A stretch of DNA of 64,000 nt from Oleispirillum sp963668495 (GTDB lineage: Bacteria; Pseudomonadota; Alphaproteobacteria; Rhodospirillales; Rhodospirillaceae). Within the stretch, counting starts at the first letter, position 1. Every line of letters begins with the position of its first letter. This document shows positions 9,429 to 17,774 of this stretch, one piece after another. The notes under the pieces are model-generated. The model had not been told where the DNA came from, did no database searches, and worked only from the letters and a program-made list of their open reading frames with translations. Location: positions 2,046,001 through 2,110,000 of the forward strand of contig OY764545.1 in assembly GCA_963668495.1 (NCBI GenBank), written 5' to 3'. The position numbers and the translations under genes are program-made.

Positions 9429-9789
9429 CACATTACCTTCTTCAGTCCGAAGGGTGAACACACGCCCCCAAAAAGCCAGCGTCAACTGATGGCGAGATAC
9501 GCTACACGACGGTGTGGGCTGGGCAGTCGAAGAGCGAACGAAACTGGTATTGTCACATTTTAGATGGGGGTGCGTTTACGCACTTCAATACTTAAACAAC
9601 GGAAATAGTAGGGATATTTTTGCCTATTGCTGTGTCCATATAGTCGGTTGAAATTCTCAATATATGCGTGTTTTTTGGTTGGATTTTCGCCAAAACCATG
9701 AGTTTAGAAGCTGCGGCTAAATGATGAGACGTATAAGGCTTATTTAATGTGTATTTGTGTGGATTTAGCTTGCATATGATGAATTATGT

Positions 9790-9795
9790 TATAAT
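9790..9795 (+). promoter_or_regulatory. Candidate -10 element (TATAAT) for the receptor operon
   Basis: A perfect TATAAT lies about 220 bases upstream of the receptor start. The best upstream hexamers (TTGCAT at 9770-9775 with a short 14-base spacer, or TTAGCT further up) are imperfect, which suggests an activator-dependent promoter or a leader promoter. Transcription from here would include the downstream hairpins. Confidence 0.4.
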
Positions 9796-9841
9796 GTACC
9801 GGACTGCATGCAACTGCACCTGATTGTGGGGAGAGGGTGAG

Positions 9842-9955
9842 TTGGATTGTGGGTGAGGGTTTTGCCCGCAGATTCAATTTCAGGTTCGGGGACTGGTCAA
9901 GCAATCAATATAGAAAACCAAAAATGAACATCCACGCTATTTCAGCGTGGTTTTT
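9842..9955 (+). promoter_or_regulatory. Candidate structured leader with intrinsic terminator (attenuator)
   Basis: A GU-tolerant stem pairs 9842-9853 with 9865-9877. It is followed by a clear intrinsic terminator: arms CCACGCT (9932-9938) and AGCGTGG (9944-9950) with a TTTTT run at 9951-9955. The terminator lies 59 bases before the receptor ATG and downstream of the TATAAT at 9790, so it could attenuate the receptor operon. It matches no riboswitch class I can recognise. It could instead terminate a short independent RNA. Confidence 0.5.
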
Positions 9956-10014
9956 CAATGTGGTTGTCAGATTGGATTTGATCAGGACCGTTCCGATTTA
10001 ATGGTGAGGGAAGT

Positions 10015-11964
10015 ATGTTCACACTTGAGAAATCTGGTTTGCGCACATCGTTGTTGAAGACGACGGCTTTATGCGTATGTGTAGGGTTTGCTGCTCCGGC
10101 TTGGGCCGCTAATACTGGTGACGCAGTTAAATTGGATGATGTTGTTATCTCTGCAAACCGTGTGGCGACACCAATTGATCGTGTCGGCAGTTCCGTGACG
10201 GTCATCACGGCAAAAGATATTGAAGAGTCTCAGGCAACGAGTGCTCTGGATATGCTGGAGGAAGTACCCGGCCTGACCGTGAACTACAACGGTGGACGTG
10301 GCACGGCTTCGTATCTTTATATGCGTGGTTCTGATTATACCGGCATCTTGATTATGGTCGATGGGATGGCGGTTCATGACCCGTCAAAGCCGGGGGCAAC
10401 ATATGATTTGACCCATATTAGTGCTGACGATATTGAACGAATTGAGGTTCTGCGCGGCAACCAAAGCACCCTGTATGGGTCTCAGGCTGTTGGTGGTGTG
10501 ATTTCCATCACAACCAAATCCGGTAAGAATTCAGCAAAGTTGCTTGAAGGTAATGTCGGCTTTGAGTATGGCAGTTTCAATTCCCTGAAAGCGACGACTA
10601 ACCTGATGGGGCGCTACGATAAGGTCTATTATGGCCTCTCTGCCAATCGTTTCTCGACTGACGGCTTCGACATTTCTAAGGTCGATAACAAAACCGAAGA
10701 CGATGGCTATGTGAATACATCTTACAACCTGCGTCTTGGGGCCGACCTGCTTGAAGATGTCGGTGCTGTGGACAAGTGGAATGTGGAAGGTCAGGTGCGC
10801 TACATGCTTGCTGATCTTGACTATGACATGAGTGGCCCGGCCGATAACCCGAACAGCCAACGTAAGACCGAACGTGGTGGGCAGTTTAAAACTGACCTTG
10901 ATTTGTTTGATGGGCTTTTGGCCAATTCTTTTAACGTGTCATACTTCCAGAACCAGCGTGACATGTATTCAAATGGCACAAACCGTCAAACGACCAATTC
11001 ATTCTATGATGGTGTCGCAAGCCAATACAACTATAAGGGCACCTTGCGGCCGGCTGATGGTCACGCGTTCACGTTTGGTGTTGACCATTCCATTGATGAT
11101 ATCAAGACTGACAAACAGGATCGAGATATCAGCAACACGGGTTACTATGGTAACTATCAGGTTGATCTTCTTGATAATTTGTCACTGACCTTTGGTATGC
11201 GTTTGGATGACCACGAAGCCTTTGGTGCCCATACCACTTACCGAACCACGGCAGGGTACAAACTGGAAGAGACCAATACCCGCTTCCATACCAGCTTTGG
11301 CACGGGCTTTAATGCTCCATCTGTATATCAATTGTATGCCCCGGATACGGTCTACAACATGGGCGGTGGTCCGATTGTCTATAAATTGGGTAACCCTGAT
11401 TTGGATGCGGAAACCTCAACAAGTTTTGACTTTGGTATTGAGCAAAACTTGTTTGATGACCGATTGGTCTTTGACGTTACCTTCTATAACAGCCGGATTA
11501 AGGATAAAATTTCTTATGGTGGCAGTTCCGTTGGTTACATCAACATTGCGTCTTCACGGGCCTATGGCGTTGAAATGTCAGTGGATGCTGAAGTTACGGA
11601 TGAAATCAACCTGTCTTGGAATCATACGTATAATGAGGCACGAGATAACACAAACGGTCACAGCATGTCGGGACAACCGAAACATGAAGGTGGTTTGAAC
11701 GTTCGCTATGCACCGGACTATGTAGAAGGTTTGTCTGTGTACACCAAGGCGCGCTACTCGACTTGGCGGTTTGACAGCTATCGCAATGGCTATCCCTACA
11801 CGGGTGGCTTTATCGTTTGGGATTTAGGCGGACGTTATAATTTGACGGACGATATTGTTCTGAACGCGCGTATCGAAAACCTGCTGGACAAACAGTACTA
11901 CACCAAAGGGCAATACGAACAAGGTGGGATTGCCGGTTACGTTGGTGTGAACTTTAAGTTCTAA
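10015..11964 (+). CDS. BtuB-like TonB-dependent outer-membrane receptor
   Basis: This 649-residue receptor has a signal peptide (cleavage near AAPAWA), a TonB-box-like stretch DDVVISANRVATP, a plug domain (VITAKDIEES, EVLRGNQSTLYGSQAVGGVI) and a beta-barrel ending in GVNFKF. The plug and length are closest to BtuB/CirA-type receptors. The following cobN- and cbiZ-like genes argue for a corrinoid or related tetrapyrrole substrate, but a siderophore cannot be excluded. AGGGAA precedes the ATG. A weak hairpin (11981-12003) lies between this gene and cobN. Confidence 0.9.
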   Translation: MFTLEKSGLRTSLLKTTALCVCVGFAAPAWAANTGDAVKLDDVVISANRVATPIDRVGSSVTVITAKDIEESQATSALDMLEEVPGLTVNYNGGRGTASYLYMRGSDYTGILIMVDGMAVHDPSKPGATYDLTHISADDIERIEVLRGNQSTLYGSQAVGGVISITTKSGKNSAKLLEGNVGFEYGSFNSLKATTNLMGRYDKVYYGLSANRFSTDGFDISKVDNKTEDDGYVNTSYNLRLGADLLEDVGAVDKWNVEGQVRYMLADLDYDMSGPADNPNSQRKTERGGQFKTDLDLFDGLLANSFNVSYFQNQRDMYSNGTNRQTTNSFYDGVASQYNYKGTLRPADGHAFTFGVDHSIDDIKTDKQDRDISNTGYYGNYQVDLLDNLSLTFGMRLDDHEAFGAHTTYRTTAGYKLEETNTRFHTSFGTGFNAPSVYQLYAPDTVYNMGGGPIVYKLGNPDLDAETSTSFDFGIEQNLFDDRLVFDVTFYNSRIKDKISYGGSSVGYINIASSRAYGVEMSVDAEVTDEINLSWNHTYNEARDNTNGHSMSGQPKHEGGLNVRYAPDYVEGLSVYTKARYSTWRFDSYRNGYPYTGGFIVWDLGGRYNLTDDIVLNARIENLLDKQYYTKGQYEQGGIAGYVGVNFKF

Positions 11965-11980
11965 ACAAACTTTGCATGAG

Positions 11981-12003
11981 GGCCGGGCACATTGTGTTCG
12001 GCC
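11981..12003 (+). terminator. Weak hairpin after the receptor gene
   Basis: GGCCG and CGGCC arms flank a 13-base loop and are followed by only TTT. It may cause partial termination, lowering expression of the downstream cobN-like gene relative to the receptor. Confidence 0.35.
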
Positions 12004-12075
12004 TTTGCTGCTGTAAAAACGCAGAAAAATCTGTGCCCCGAATTGCTGTTCCCCAAAAACACGTGTTAGGCCGCT

Positions 12076-15000
12076 ATGATCAATACACAAACATCATCAC
12101 ACACCAATTTATGCAAAAAGCTTGTTTTTATTGATGCGACTACATCCGCATTGAATAGCCTTAGCCTTGGGACAGAAAAGGTTATGGCGGAATTTGGCGC
12201 AAAAGCTCCGAAAGTGATTGCACGGTCGCCTGATGATTTATTCGATACTCGGCAAATTGAACGTTGTGTGGAGCAGATCAAGACCGCAGATGCATTGGTC
12301 TTTTTGTTGCATGGTGGAACGTCCAGCATTCCGGGCATAACAGATTTGGTTGAAGCGGCATCAGGAAAACTTGTCCATGTGCAAACATCGGGGATGATGA
12401 CACAGGAAGAACTGGATTTCTGTGAAGCGTATTGTACGGAATTTCGCTCGGATTCTTTTCAAAATCGTTACGATTACATGCGTCGCGGCGGCGCGGAAAA
12501 CTATAAAAATTTGTTGATAACCATTTGTCGAGACTTGGGAGACACTGACTTCCCCGTCCCGGCAGAGCCGATGGCACAGCCAACTGAAGGCATTTATCAT
12601 TCCGAGTATAGCGGTGATATGAAAGACCGAGACGGTTACCTGTCTTGGCAGCGGGAACGTCTGGGGCTGGGTCCAGATGCCCCAATTGTTGGATTGTGGT
12701 TTTATCAACATGCCTGGGTAAATAATGATTTGGCTGTCATTGATGCCTTGAATGCGGAAATAGAATCTCGGGGAGCAATCCCGCTGTCCGTTTTCCATTT
12801 CCGTATGGCAGACCCGGCTCTTGGTGCCATGCCTGTTGCGGACCTAGTCGAGCATTTCTTTAAAGCAGACGGTTCCGCACTGATTAGTGTTCTTTTGTCG
12901 CTAACGTCATTTTCCTTAACCATGTCGAATAAAAAGCTTCGGCACATTATGCCCGGTCTGGATGTTCCGGTGTTGCATGGCATTAATACTTACAACCCAA
13001 GGAAAGAATGGCGAGACACGTTGCAAGGCATTAGCCCGATTGACGTTTCCGTTAATGTGGCCCAACCGGAATTTGATGGTGATATTGTCACGACTGTGGT
13101 TGGAACACGGGATCATGTAGGTATTGACCCGATTACGGGGGCGCAATTGGTTCGTTTCCAGCCCGTACCTGACCGTGTGAGCTATTATATCTCTATGGCG
13201 ATGAATTGGGTCAGGCTGCAGCGTGTGCCGCCGGCGGATCGTAAAATCGTTATGCTGTTCCACAATTACCCGCCGACCAATGCGAACCTTGGTGCTGCCA
13301 CCGGGCTTGATAGTTTCCAAAGTGTCAACCTGATGTTGCAGCGACTAAAGGAAGATGGGCACACAATCGAAAAAACCTATGAAAAGGGTGATGATCTGGC
13401 AAACGAATTGCTGGATTGTCTGACCAATGATCGCCGGTTTTTGCAGCCGGAGCAGTTGGCGGCACGGGCCGAAGCCCTAATTGACCAAAATACGACCGAC
13501 CAATGGCATTCTGATCGCACCGCAAAGGTTCGGCAGGAAATGGATGAACAATGGGGTACCTCTCCTGGGCCAATGTTCACACATGATGGTCAAACCATGG
13601 TTGGTGGAATGCGGAATGGTAATGTCTTTCTGGCCATGCAGCCCCATCGCGGCATGATGGTGGATGAACACGAGCCGACGGTTGAGCAAAATGGGAAAAT
13701 GGTTCATGACCCATATTTGCCCCCATCACATCAATATTTGAACTTTTATCGTTGGTTGAAAGATGACTTTGGTGCGCATGTCATTTGCCACATAGGGACG
13801 CACGGTTCTTTGGAATGGTTGCCCGGTAAATCCTGTGGTTTGTCAGAGGATTGTTATCCATTTATTGCGATATCTGATTTGCCGCATTTGTACCCTTACA
13901 TTGTCAATAATCCGGGGGAAGGCACACAAACCAAACGTCGATCCAATGCGGTTATCATTGATTATTTCATTCCAGGGCAAACCAACGCCGGAAAGTATGA
14001 GCCGTTAATGGAGCTCGAACAATTACTCGATGATGCGCATATCGCAGAAATGGAAGATCCATCAAAGGTTCCGGTGATTGTTGAATCCATTTGGGAAAAG
14101 GTTTGCGCGCTTAATTTGGATAAAGATTTGGGTGTAACCCGAGAGGAAATTGATGCGGACCCCGAACCATTCTTGGATGATTTGCACGGGTATCTCAACA
14201 AGGTTGCTTTGACGGCGATCAACGATGGAATGCATACGTTTGGCGTGCCTCCTGAAGACAAAAAGTTTAACGAAACCTTGGTCCAATTGGTGCGCCAACC
14301 GAGTGGGGAAGACCTGTGCCTGTCAGATGCTGTTGCTCTTGCCTTTGGTTTTGATGGGGAAGACCTGCGTGATAATCCGGGAGTTTACGTCCCCGAAGAA
14401 AAGGCAACAAAGGGGCAAATCCATGAACGGGTATTGGCTGAAATTCTGAAGGCATTTCAGGATTTGGATGAAAAGTCTTGGACGCAGGACAGTGTTGCTG
14501 AGGTTGTGCAAGCTCGGTTCCATAACTTCCCGGCAGTCAAGACCGCCTTGGATAAGGTCGCTGAAGTTATCCGTCCCGGATTGATGGGATGTACGGATGA
14601 AATGAAATACTTTATGCGCGGTATCGAAGGGCGTTTTGTCCCGCCCGGGTCATCGGGTTCCCCAACGCGAGGCCGTATTGATGTGATGCCAACCGGCCGC
14701 AATTTCTGTTCGATTGATCCGTATCGCTTGCCGACCAAGGAAGCTTGGGAAGTTGGTGTTCGTCTTGGTGATTCCTTGGTTGCTCAGTACAAAAAGGACG
14801 AAGGAAAGTACCCGGAACAAGTGGGGATTCCAATCTGGGCTACAGTCACTATGCGGACGCGCGGTGACTGTCTGGCTGAAATCCTATACCTGATGGGCGT
14901 GCGCCCGGTATGGGAAGGAGGGACAGGCCGGATTCGTGGGCTTGAATTAATCCCATTGGCGGAGCGAACCTTCCCCCGTTTGGATGTGACGGTCCATGCC

Positions 15001-15921
15001 AGCGGCCTGTTCCGTGATACATTCCCCAACCTGATGGAGTTGATTGATCAGGCTGCCCGGATGGTCGCCGCATTGGATGAGCCGCCGGAGATGAATTTCC
15101 TTGCCCGTAACGTAGCGGTAGAGGTTGAAACGCTGATTAAGCAGGGGATCGACCCGAAGGAAGCCGCAGAGCAAGCCGCCGTTCGCATGTTTAGTGAAAA
15201 ACCCGGTACCTATGGCAGTGGTGTTTCTGAGCTTTTGGATAGCGGTAAGTGGGAAGATGTTACGGATCTGGGTGAGACCTATATCAGTTGGTGTGGCTAT
15301 GCCTATGGTAAGGGCGTCTATGGCAAGCCAAGCCAAGATTCATTCCGAAATCGCATGACCAAAATGGACGTAACCGTTCAGAACCTTGATACTTTTGAAT
15401 ACGATCTGTTCAGTTGCGACGATTATAACGGCTATCAGGGCGGAATGAATGCTGCAGTGCATACTGCGGCAGGGAAACCGGTCAAGCGTGCTTATAACGG
15501 CAATAGCAATGACCCGCGCAAGGTTGAAACCATCAGCAATCAGGATATGGGGCGATTTGTTTTCCGTACGCGGGTTCTCAATCCCAAGTGGATTGATGGT
15601 ATGAAACGCCATGGCTACAAAGGAGCCGGGGATTTTGCCAAGCTGGTTGATTATATTTTCCAGTGGGATGCCACCAGTTCCATTATTGAAGACTGGCAGT
15701 ACGAGGAATTGGCTAAGACCTATGTCCTGAATAAGGAAATGCAAGATTTCTTTGCCGAGAACAATCCCTATGCCATGCAAAATATAATCGAACGTTTGCT
15801 TGAGGCTATTCGTCGTGGCCTGTGGGAAAATCCCGGTGATCTTCAAGATGAGCTGGAAACTCAGTTGCTTGAGGCCGAAGGGCTTGTCGAGGACGGCTTG
15901 CACTTGGGGCATACGAAATAG
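12076..15921 (+). CDS. cobN: CobN-like chelatase large subunit
   Basis: The 1281-residue protein is a full-length member of the CobN/BchH/ChlH family, the metal- and tetrapyrrole-binding subunit of class I chelatases. Recognisable stretches include IGTHGSLEWLPGK, MRTRGDCLAEILYLMGVRP and SCDDYNGYQGGMNAAV. There is no signal peptide, so it should be cytoplasmic. Canonical CobN inserts cobalt into hydrogenobyrinate a,c-diamide with the AAA+ partners CobS and CobT; neither is in this window. CobN-like proteins beside TonB receptors (for example HmuS in heme loci) have been linked to metal removal, so a dechelatase role is an alternative. It is followed after 2 bases by the CbiZ-like gene. Confidence 0.9.
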   Translation: MINTQTSSHTNLCKKLVFIDATTSALNSLSLGTEKVMAEFGAKAPKVIARSPDDLFDTRQIERCVEQIKTADALVFLLHGGTSSIPGITDLVEAASGKLVHVQTSGMMTQEELDFCEAYCTEFRSDSFQNRYDYMRRGGAENYKNLLITICRDLGDTDFPVPAEPMAQPTEGIYHSEYSGDMKDRDGYLSWQRERLGLGPDAPIVGLWFYQHAWVNNDLAVIDALNAEIESRGAIPLSVFHFRMADPALGAMPVADLVEHFFKADGSALISVLLSLTSFSLTMSNKKLRHIMPGLDVPVLHGINTYNPRKEWRDTLQGISPIDVSVNVAQPEFDGDIVTTVVGTRDHVGIDPITGAQLVRFQPVPDRVSYYISMAMNWVRLQRVPPADRKIVMLFHNYPPTNANLGAATGLDSFQSVNLMLQRLKEDGHTIEKTYEKGDDLANELLDCLTNDRRFLQPEQLAARAEALIDQNTTDQWHSDRTAKVRQEMDEQWGTSPGPMFTHDGQTMVGGMRNGNVFLAMQPHRGMMVDEHEPTVEQNGKMVHDPYLPPSHQYLNFYRWLKDDFGAHVICHIGTHGSLEWLPGKSCGLSEDCYPFIAISDLPHLYPYIVNNPGEGTQTKRRSNAVIIDYFIPGQTNAGKYEPLMELEQLLDDAHIAEMEDPSKVPVIVESIWEKVCALNLDKDLGVTREEIDADPEPFLDDLHGYLNKVALTAINDGMHTFGVPPEDKKFNETLVQLVRQPSGEDLCLSDAVALAFGFDGEDLRDNPGVYVPEEKATKGQIHERVLAEILKAFQDLDEKSWTQDSVAEVVQARFHNFPAVKTALDKVAEVIRPGLMGCTDEMKYFMRGIEGRFVPPGSSGSPTRGRIDVMPTGRNFCSIDPYRLPTKEAWEVGVRLGDSLVAQYKKDEGKYPEQVGIPIWATVTMRTRGDCLAEILYLMGVRPVWEGGTGRIRGLELIPLAERTFPRLDVTVHASGLFRDTFPNLMELIDQAARMVAALDEPPEMNFLARNVAVEVETLIKQGIDPKEAAEQAAVRMFSEKPGTYGSGVSELLDSGKWEDVTDLGETYISWCGYAYGKGVYGKPSQDSFRNRMTKMDVTVQNLDTFEYDLFSCDDYNGYQGGMNAAVHTAAGKPVKRAYNGNSNDPRKVETISNQDMGRFVFRTRVLNPKWIDGMKRHGYKGAGDFAKLVDYIFQWDATSSIIEDWQYEELAKTYVLNKEMQDFFAENNPYAMQNIIERLLEAIRRGLWENPGDLQDELETQLLEAEGLVEDGLHLGHTK

Positions 15922-15923
15922 TC

Positions 15924-16790
15924 ATGAATATTTCAAAGCGGGCAAGGAATTGTTTCCGGAATTTTGTCGTCATGGGAGGATTGTTCATGAGCGCAGCATC
16001 AATAGCTAATGCCAAGGACACTGTTGCAGATCCGGTTCTACACCCGGCAGTTAAGGCTAAAGCCGAAATCTTCAGGACTATCTATGAGGACGGTACATGG
16101 GAAAAGACCTTGCTGGTCTCTTTCCCGGATGAACGGAGGGCGCTGTCAACATTTGATGGTTCTGTGGTCGTGCGTGGGGTAATGAACCACGGTATTGATC
16201 CGGCTTGTAAACATGATCCTCATCATCATACCCCTGAGGATAGTATCTCGTATTTGCAGAATATTCAGAATACTATGCTGCGACATATGGGAGCCGAAGG
16301 CAGTCATATCGTTAAAATGGGCACGGCTGTTGATATTGATAATGTGGCGGTGGTCCAGTTGGAACAGGCTCCGTATGTGGTGACAATTCTTGCCACTGCG
16401 GGCGCACGAAGCAATGCCATGCGCATAGGGACCGATATGGGGACTTACGTCAATCATCCCGGCCCTCGCGGTACGATTAATATGATTCTTCTCACCAATG
16501 CGAACATGACAACCGGCGCAATGGCACGGGCCATGATCACTATGACCGAAGGTAAATCTGCGGCACTTCAGGACTTGAATGTTCAAAGCAGCTACACCGA
16601 TGGCGCACAGGCCACCGGGACGGGAACTGACAGCATCACGGTGGTTGCGGGCAATGATGGACCGAATGTGCAATTCGCTGGTGGTCATAGCCTGTTGGGT
16701 GGTTTGATTGGTAAAGCGGCGCATCAAGCTGTGATTGAGGCTCTTTACAAGCAAAACGGTTTTACTCTTCCAAAGGGCGATGGGAAGTAA
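15924..16790 (+). CDS. CbiZ-like adenosylcobinamide amidohydrolase, apparently exported
   Basis: The C-terminal two thirds match the CbiZ family: GTINMILLTNANMTTGAMAR (from residue 183), a TEGKSAALQDL segment, ATGTGTDS (230-237) and GGHSLLGGLIGKAAHQAV near the end. CbiZ cleaves the aminopropanol side chain of adenosylcobinamide for corrinoid salvage and is normally cytoplasmic. Here the first 30 residues look like a signal peptide: a basic start (KRAR), a hydrophobic core and IANA before KD. A His-rich insertion lies at 95-103 (CKHDPHHH). There is a competing start, an ATG at 15987 with GGGAGGA 6 bases upstream, which would give a cytoplasmic form. The gene is probably cotranscribed with cobN. 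Confidence 0.8.
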   Translation: MNISKRARNCFRNFVVMGGLFMSAASIANAKDTVADPVLHPAVKAKAEIFRTIYEDGTWEKTLLVSFPDERRALSTFDGSVVVRGVMNHGIDPACKHDPHHHTPEDSISYLQNIQNTMLRHMGAEGSHIVKMGTAVDIDNVAVVQLEQAPYVVTILATAGARSNAMRIGTDMGTYVNHPGPRGTINMILLTNANMTTGAMARAMITMTEGKSAALQDLNVQSSYTDGAQATGTGTDSITVVAGNDGPNVQFAGGHSLLGGLIGKAAHQAVIEALYKQNGFTLPKGDGK

Positions 16791-16794
16791 TGCG

Positions 16795-17694
16795 ATGATC
16801 CGTAAAGGAAAATCTGCGGGCCATCTTTTTGCGGTGTTGTCATGTCTATTGTTGTCAAAGCCAGCATTGGCACAGGATGGTCCGTCAATTATGCATAAGG
16901 ATACCGATATGGTCCGCATCGCCATATTGCACATGGATTCCCGACCGGCGGATATGACGCATAATCGCCAAGTTATTGAAAAGGCCATTCAACTTGCTGC
17001 ATCCGCCAATGTGGATTGGTTGGTAACGCCGGAACTTGCGGAAACAGGCTATACATTCTTTGACCAAATTGGTTTGGACTGGGTTGAGCCATTTCCAAGT
17101 CAGTGGGTTCAGTCCCTTTCAAAAATCGCGCGGCATAACAGCATGGCGCTATTCATCGGAATGCCCGAACGTGATGCTGTGACCAATGACTTGCATAATA
17201 GTGTTGCGGTCATAGATTCCAATGGCAGCATATTGGGGACTCACAGGAAATTTCAGGTCGTGCAAGGAGGTTCAGAAAGCTGGGCCGTGCCTGAAGAAGG
17301 TAATCGTCCCTTTGTTGTGAATGGTATCAGCGTCGGTGTCTTGATTTGCGCTGATGTGGCATTCCCTGAGTTGGCGGGGCGCTTGGCACAAGATGGGGCT
17401 TCCATCTTCCTTTCCCCGACGAACTGGCCCCCGGTGGGGGACATGGGGCCGTCGGGTCAATGGGAAGATCGTACACGAGAAAATGGTCTGCCGATGCTGG
17501 TTGCCAATCGAACCGGACAGGAAGCTACGCTGGATTTTCGTGAGGGTATCAGCGCAGTGGTCGTGAATGGGGCGCGACAGGAAACCTTTGCTTTTCCATC
17601 GTCTCACTTGATTCTGCTTGATTGGGATCGGGCTGATGTTTTTACGACAGTCGGAACTATAGATATAAGCCAAGAAGCTGTTGCAGCCCAATGA
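16795..17694 (+). CDS. Exported nitrilase-superfamily amidase
   Basis: This 299-residue C-N hydrolase has the complete catalytic triad: Glu80 (PELAETGY), Lys152 (HRKFQ) and Cys185 (LICADVAFPE). I start at the ATG at 16795, which has GGGAAG 7 bases upstream and yields a clear signal peptide (MIRKGKSAG, hydrophobic core, ALA before QD). Nitrilase-fold enzymes hydrolyse amides or nitriles and are usually cytoplasmic, so the signal is noteworthy. Its position 4 bases after the CbiZ-like gene suggests it acts on amides of the same ligand, perhaps the corrin side chains; that is inference. Confidence 0.85.
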   Translation: MIRKGKSAGHLFAVLSCLLLSKPALAQDGPSIMHKDTDMVRIAILHMDSRPADMTHNRQVIEKAIQLAASANVDWLVTPELAETGYTFFDQIGLDWVEPFPSQWVQSLSKIARHNSMALFIGMPERDAVTNDLHNSVAVIDSNGSILGTHRKFQVVQGGSESWAVPEEGNRPFVVNGISVGVLICADVAFPELAGRLAQDGASIFLSPTNWPPVGDMGPSGQWEDRTRENGLPMLVANRTGQEATLDFREGISAVVVNGARQETFAFPSSHLILLDWDRADVFTTVGTIDISQEAVAAQ

Positions 17695-17720
17695 CAGTAC
17701 ATTTTCGATTGTGAAGATAC

Positions 17721-17752
17721 AAAAAAACCCTCTTGGGCTGAGCCCAAGAGGG
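17721..17752 (-). terminator. Intrinsic terminator of the porin gene
   Basis: The arms CCCTCTTGGG and CCCAAGAGGG form a strong stem at 17728-17752. The A-run at 17721-17727 reads as a T-run on the minus strand, so it fits termination of the porin gene. It may also limit convergent transcription from the nitrilase side. Confidence 0.85.
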
Positions 17753-17774
17753 TAATGTCGGGTCAAAAGAAGTC

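Larger units (their letters stand above)
9429..10014. promoter_or_regulatory. Long divergent regulatory region between nqrA and the BtuB-like receptor
   Basis: This 586-base non-coding stretch separates two divergent operons. On the nqrA side there is a 14-base inverted repeat (GTGCGT, 2-base gap, ACGCAC) at 9570-9583, about 140 bases before the nqrA start. On the receptor side there is a TATAAT at 9790-9795, a structured leader and a terminator-like hairpin. The middle is AT-rich with no plausible ORF. I looked for the conserved B12-box of cobalamin riboswitches on both strands and did not find it. Confidence 0.6.

Noticed and set aside
9429..10014. Cobalamin riboswitch upstream of the BtuB-like receptor
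   Set aside because: The conserved B12-box and the core GCCACTG-type sequence are not visible on either strand; only a generic stem and terminator are present.
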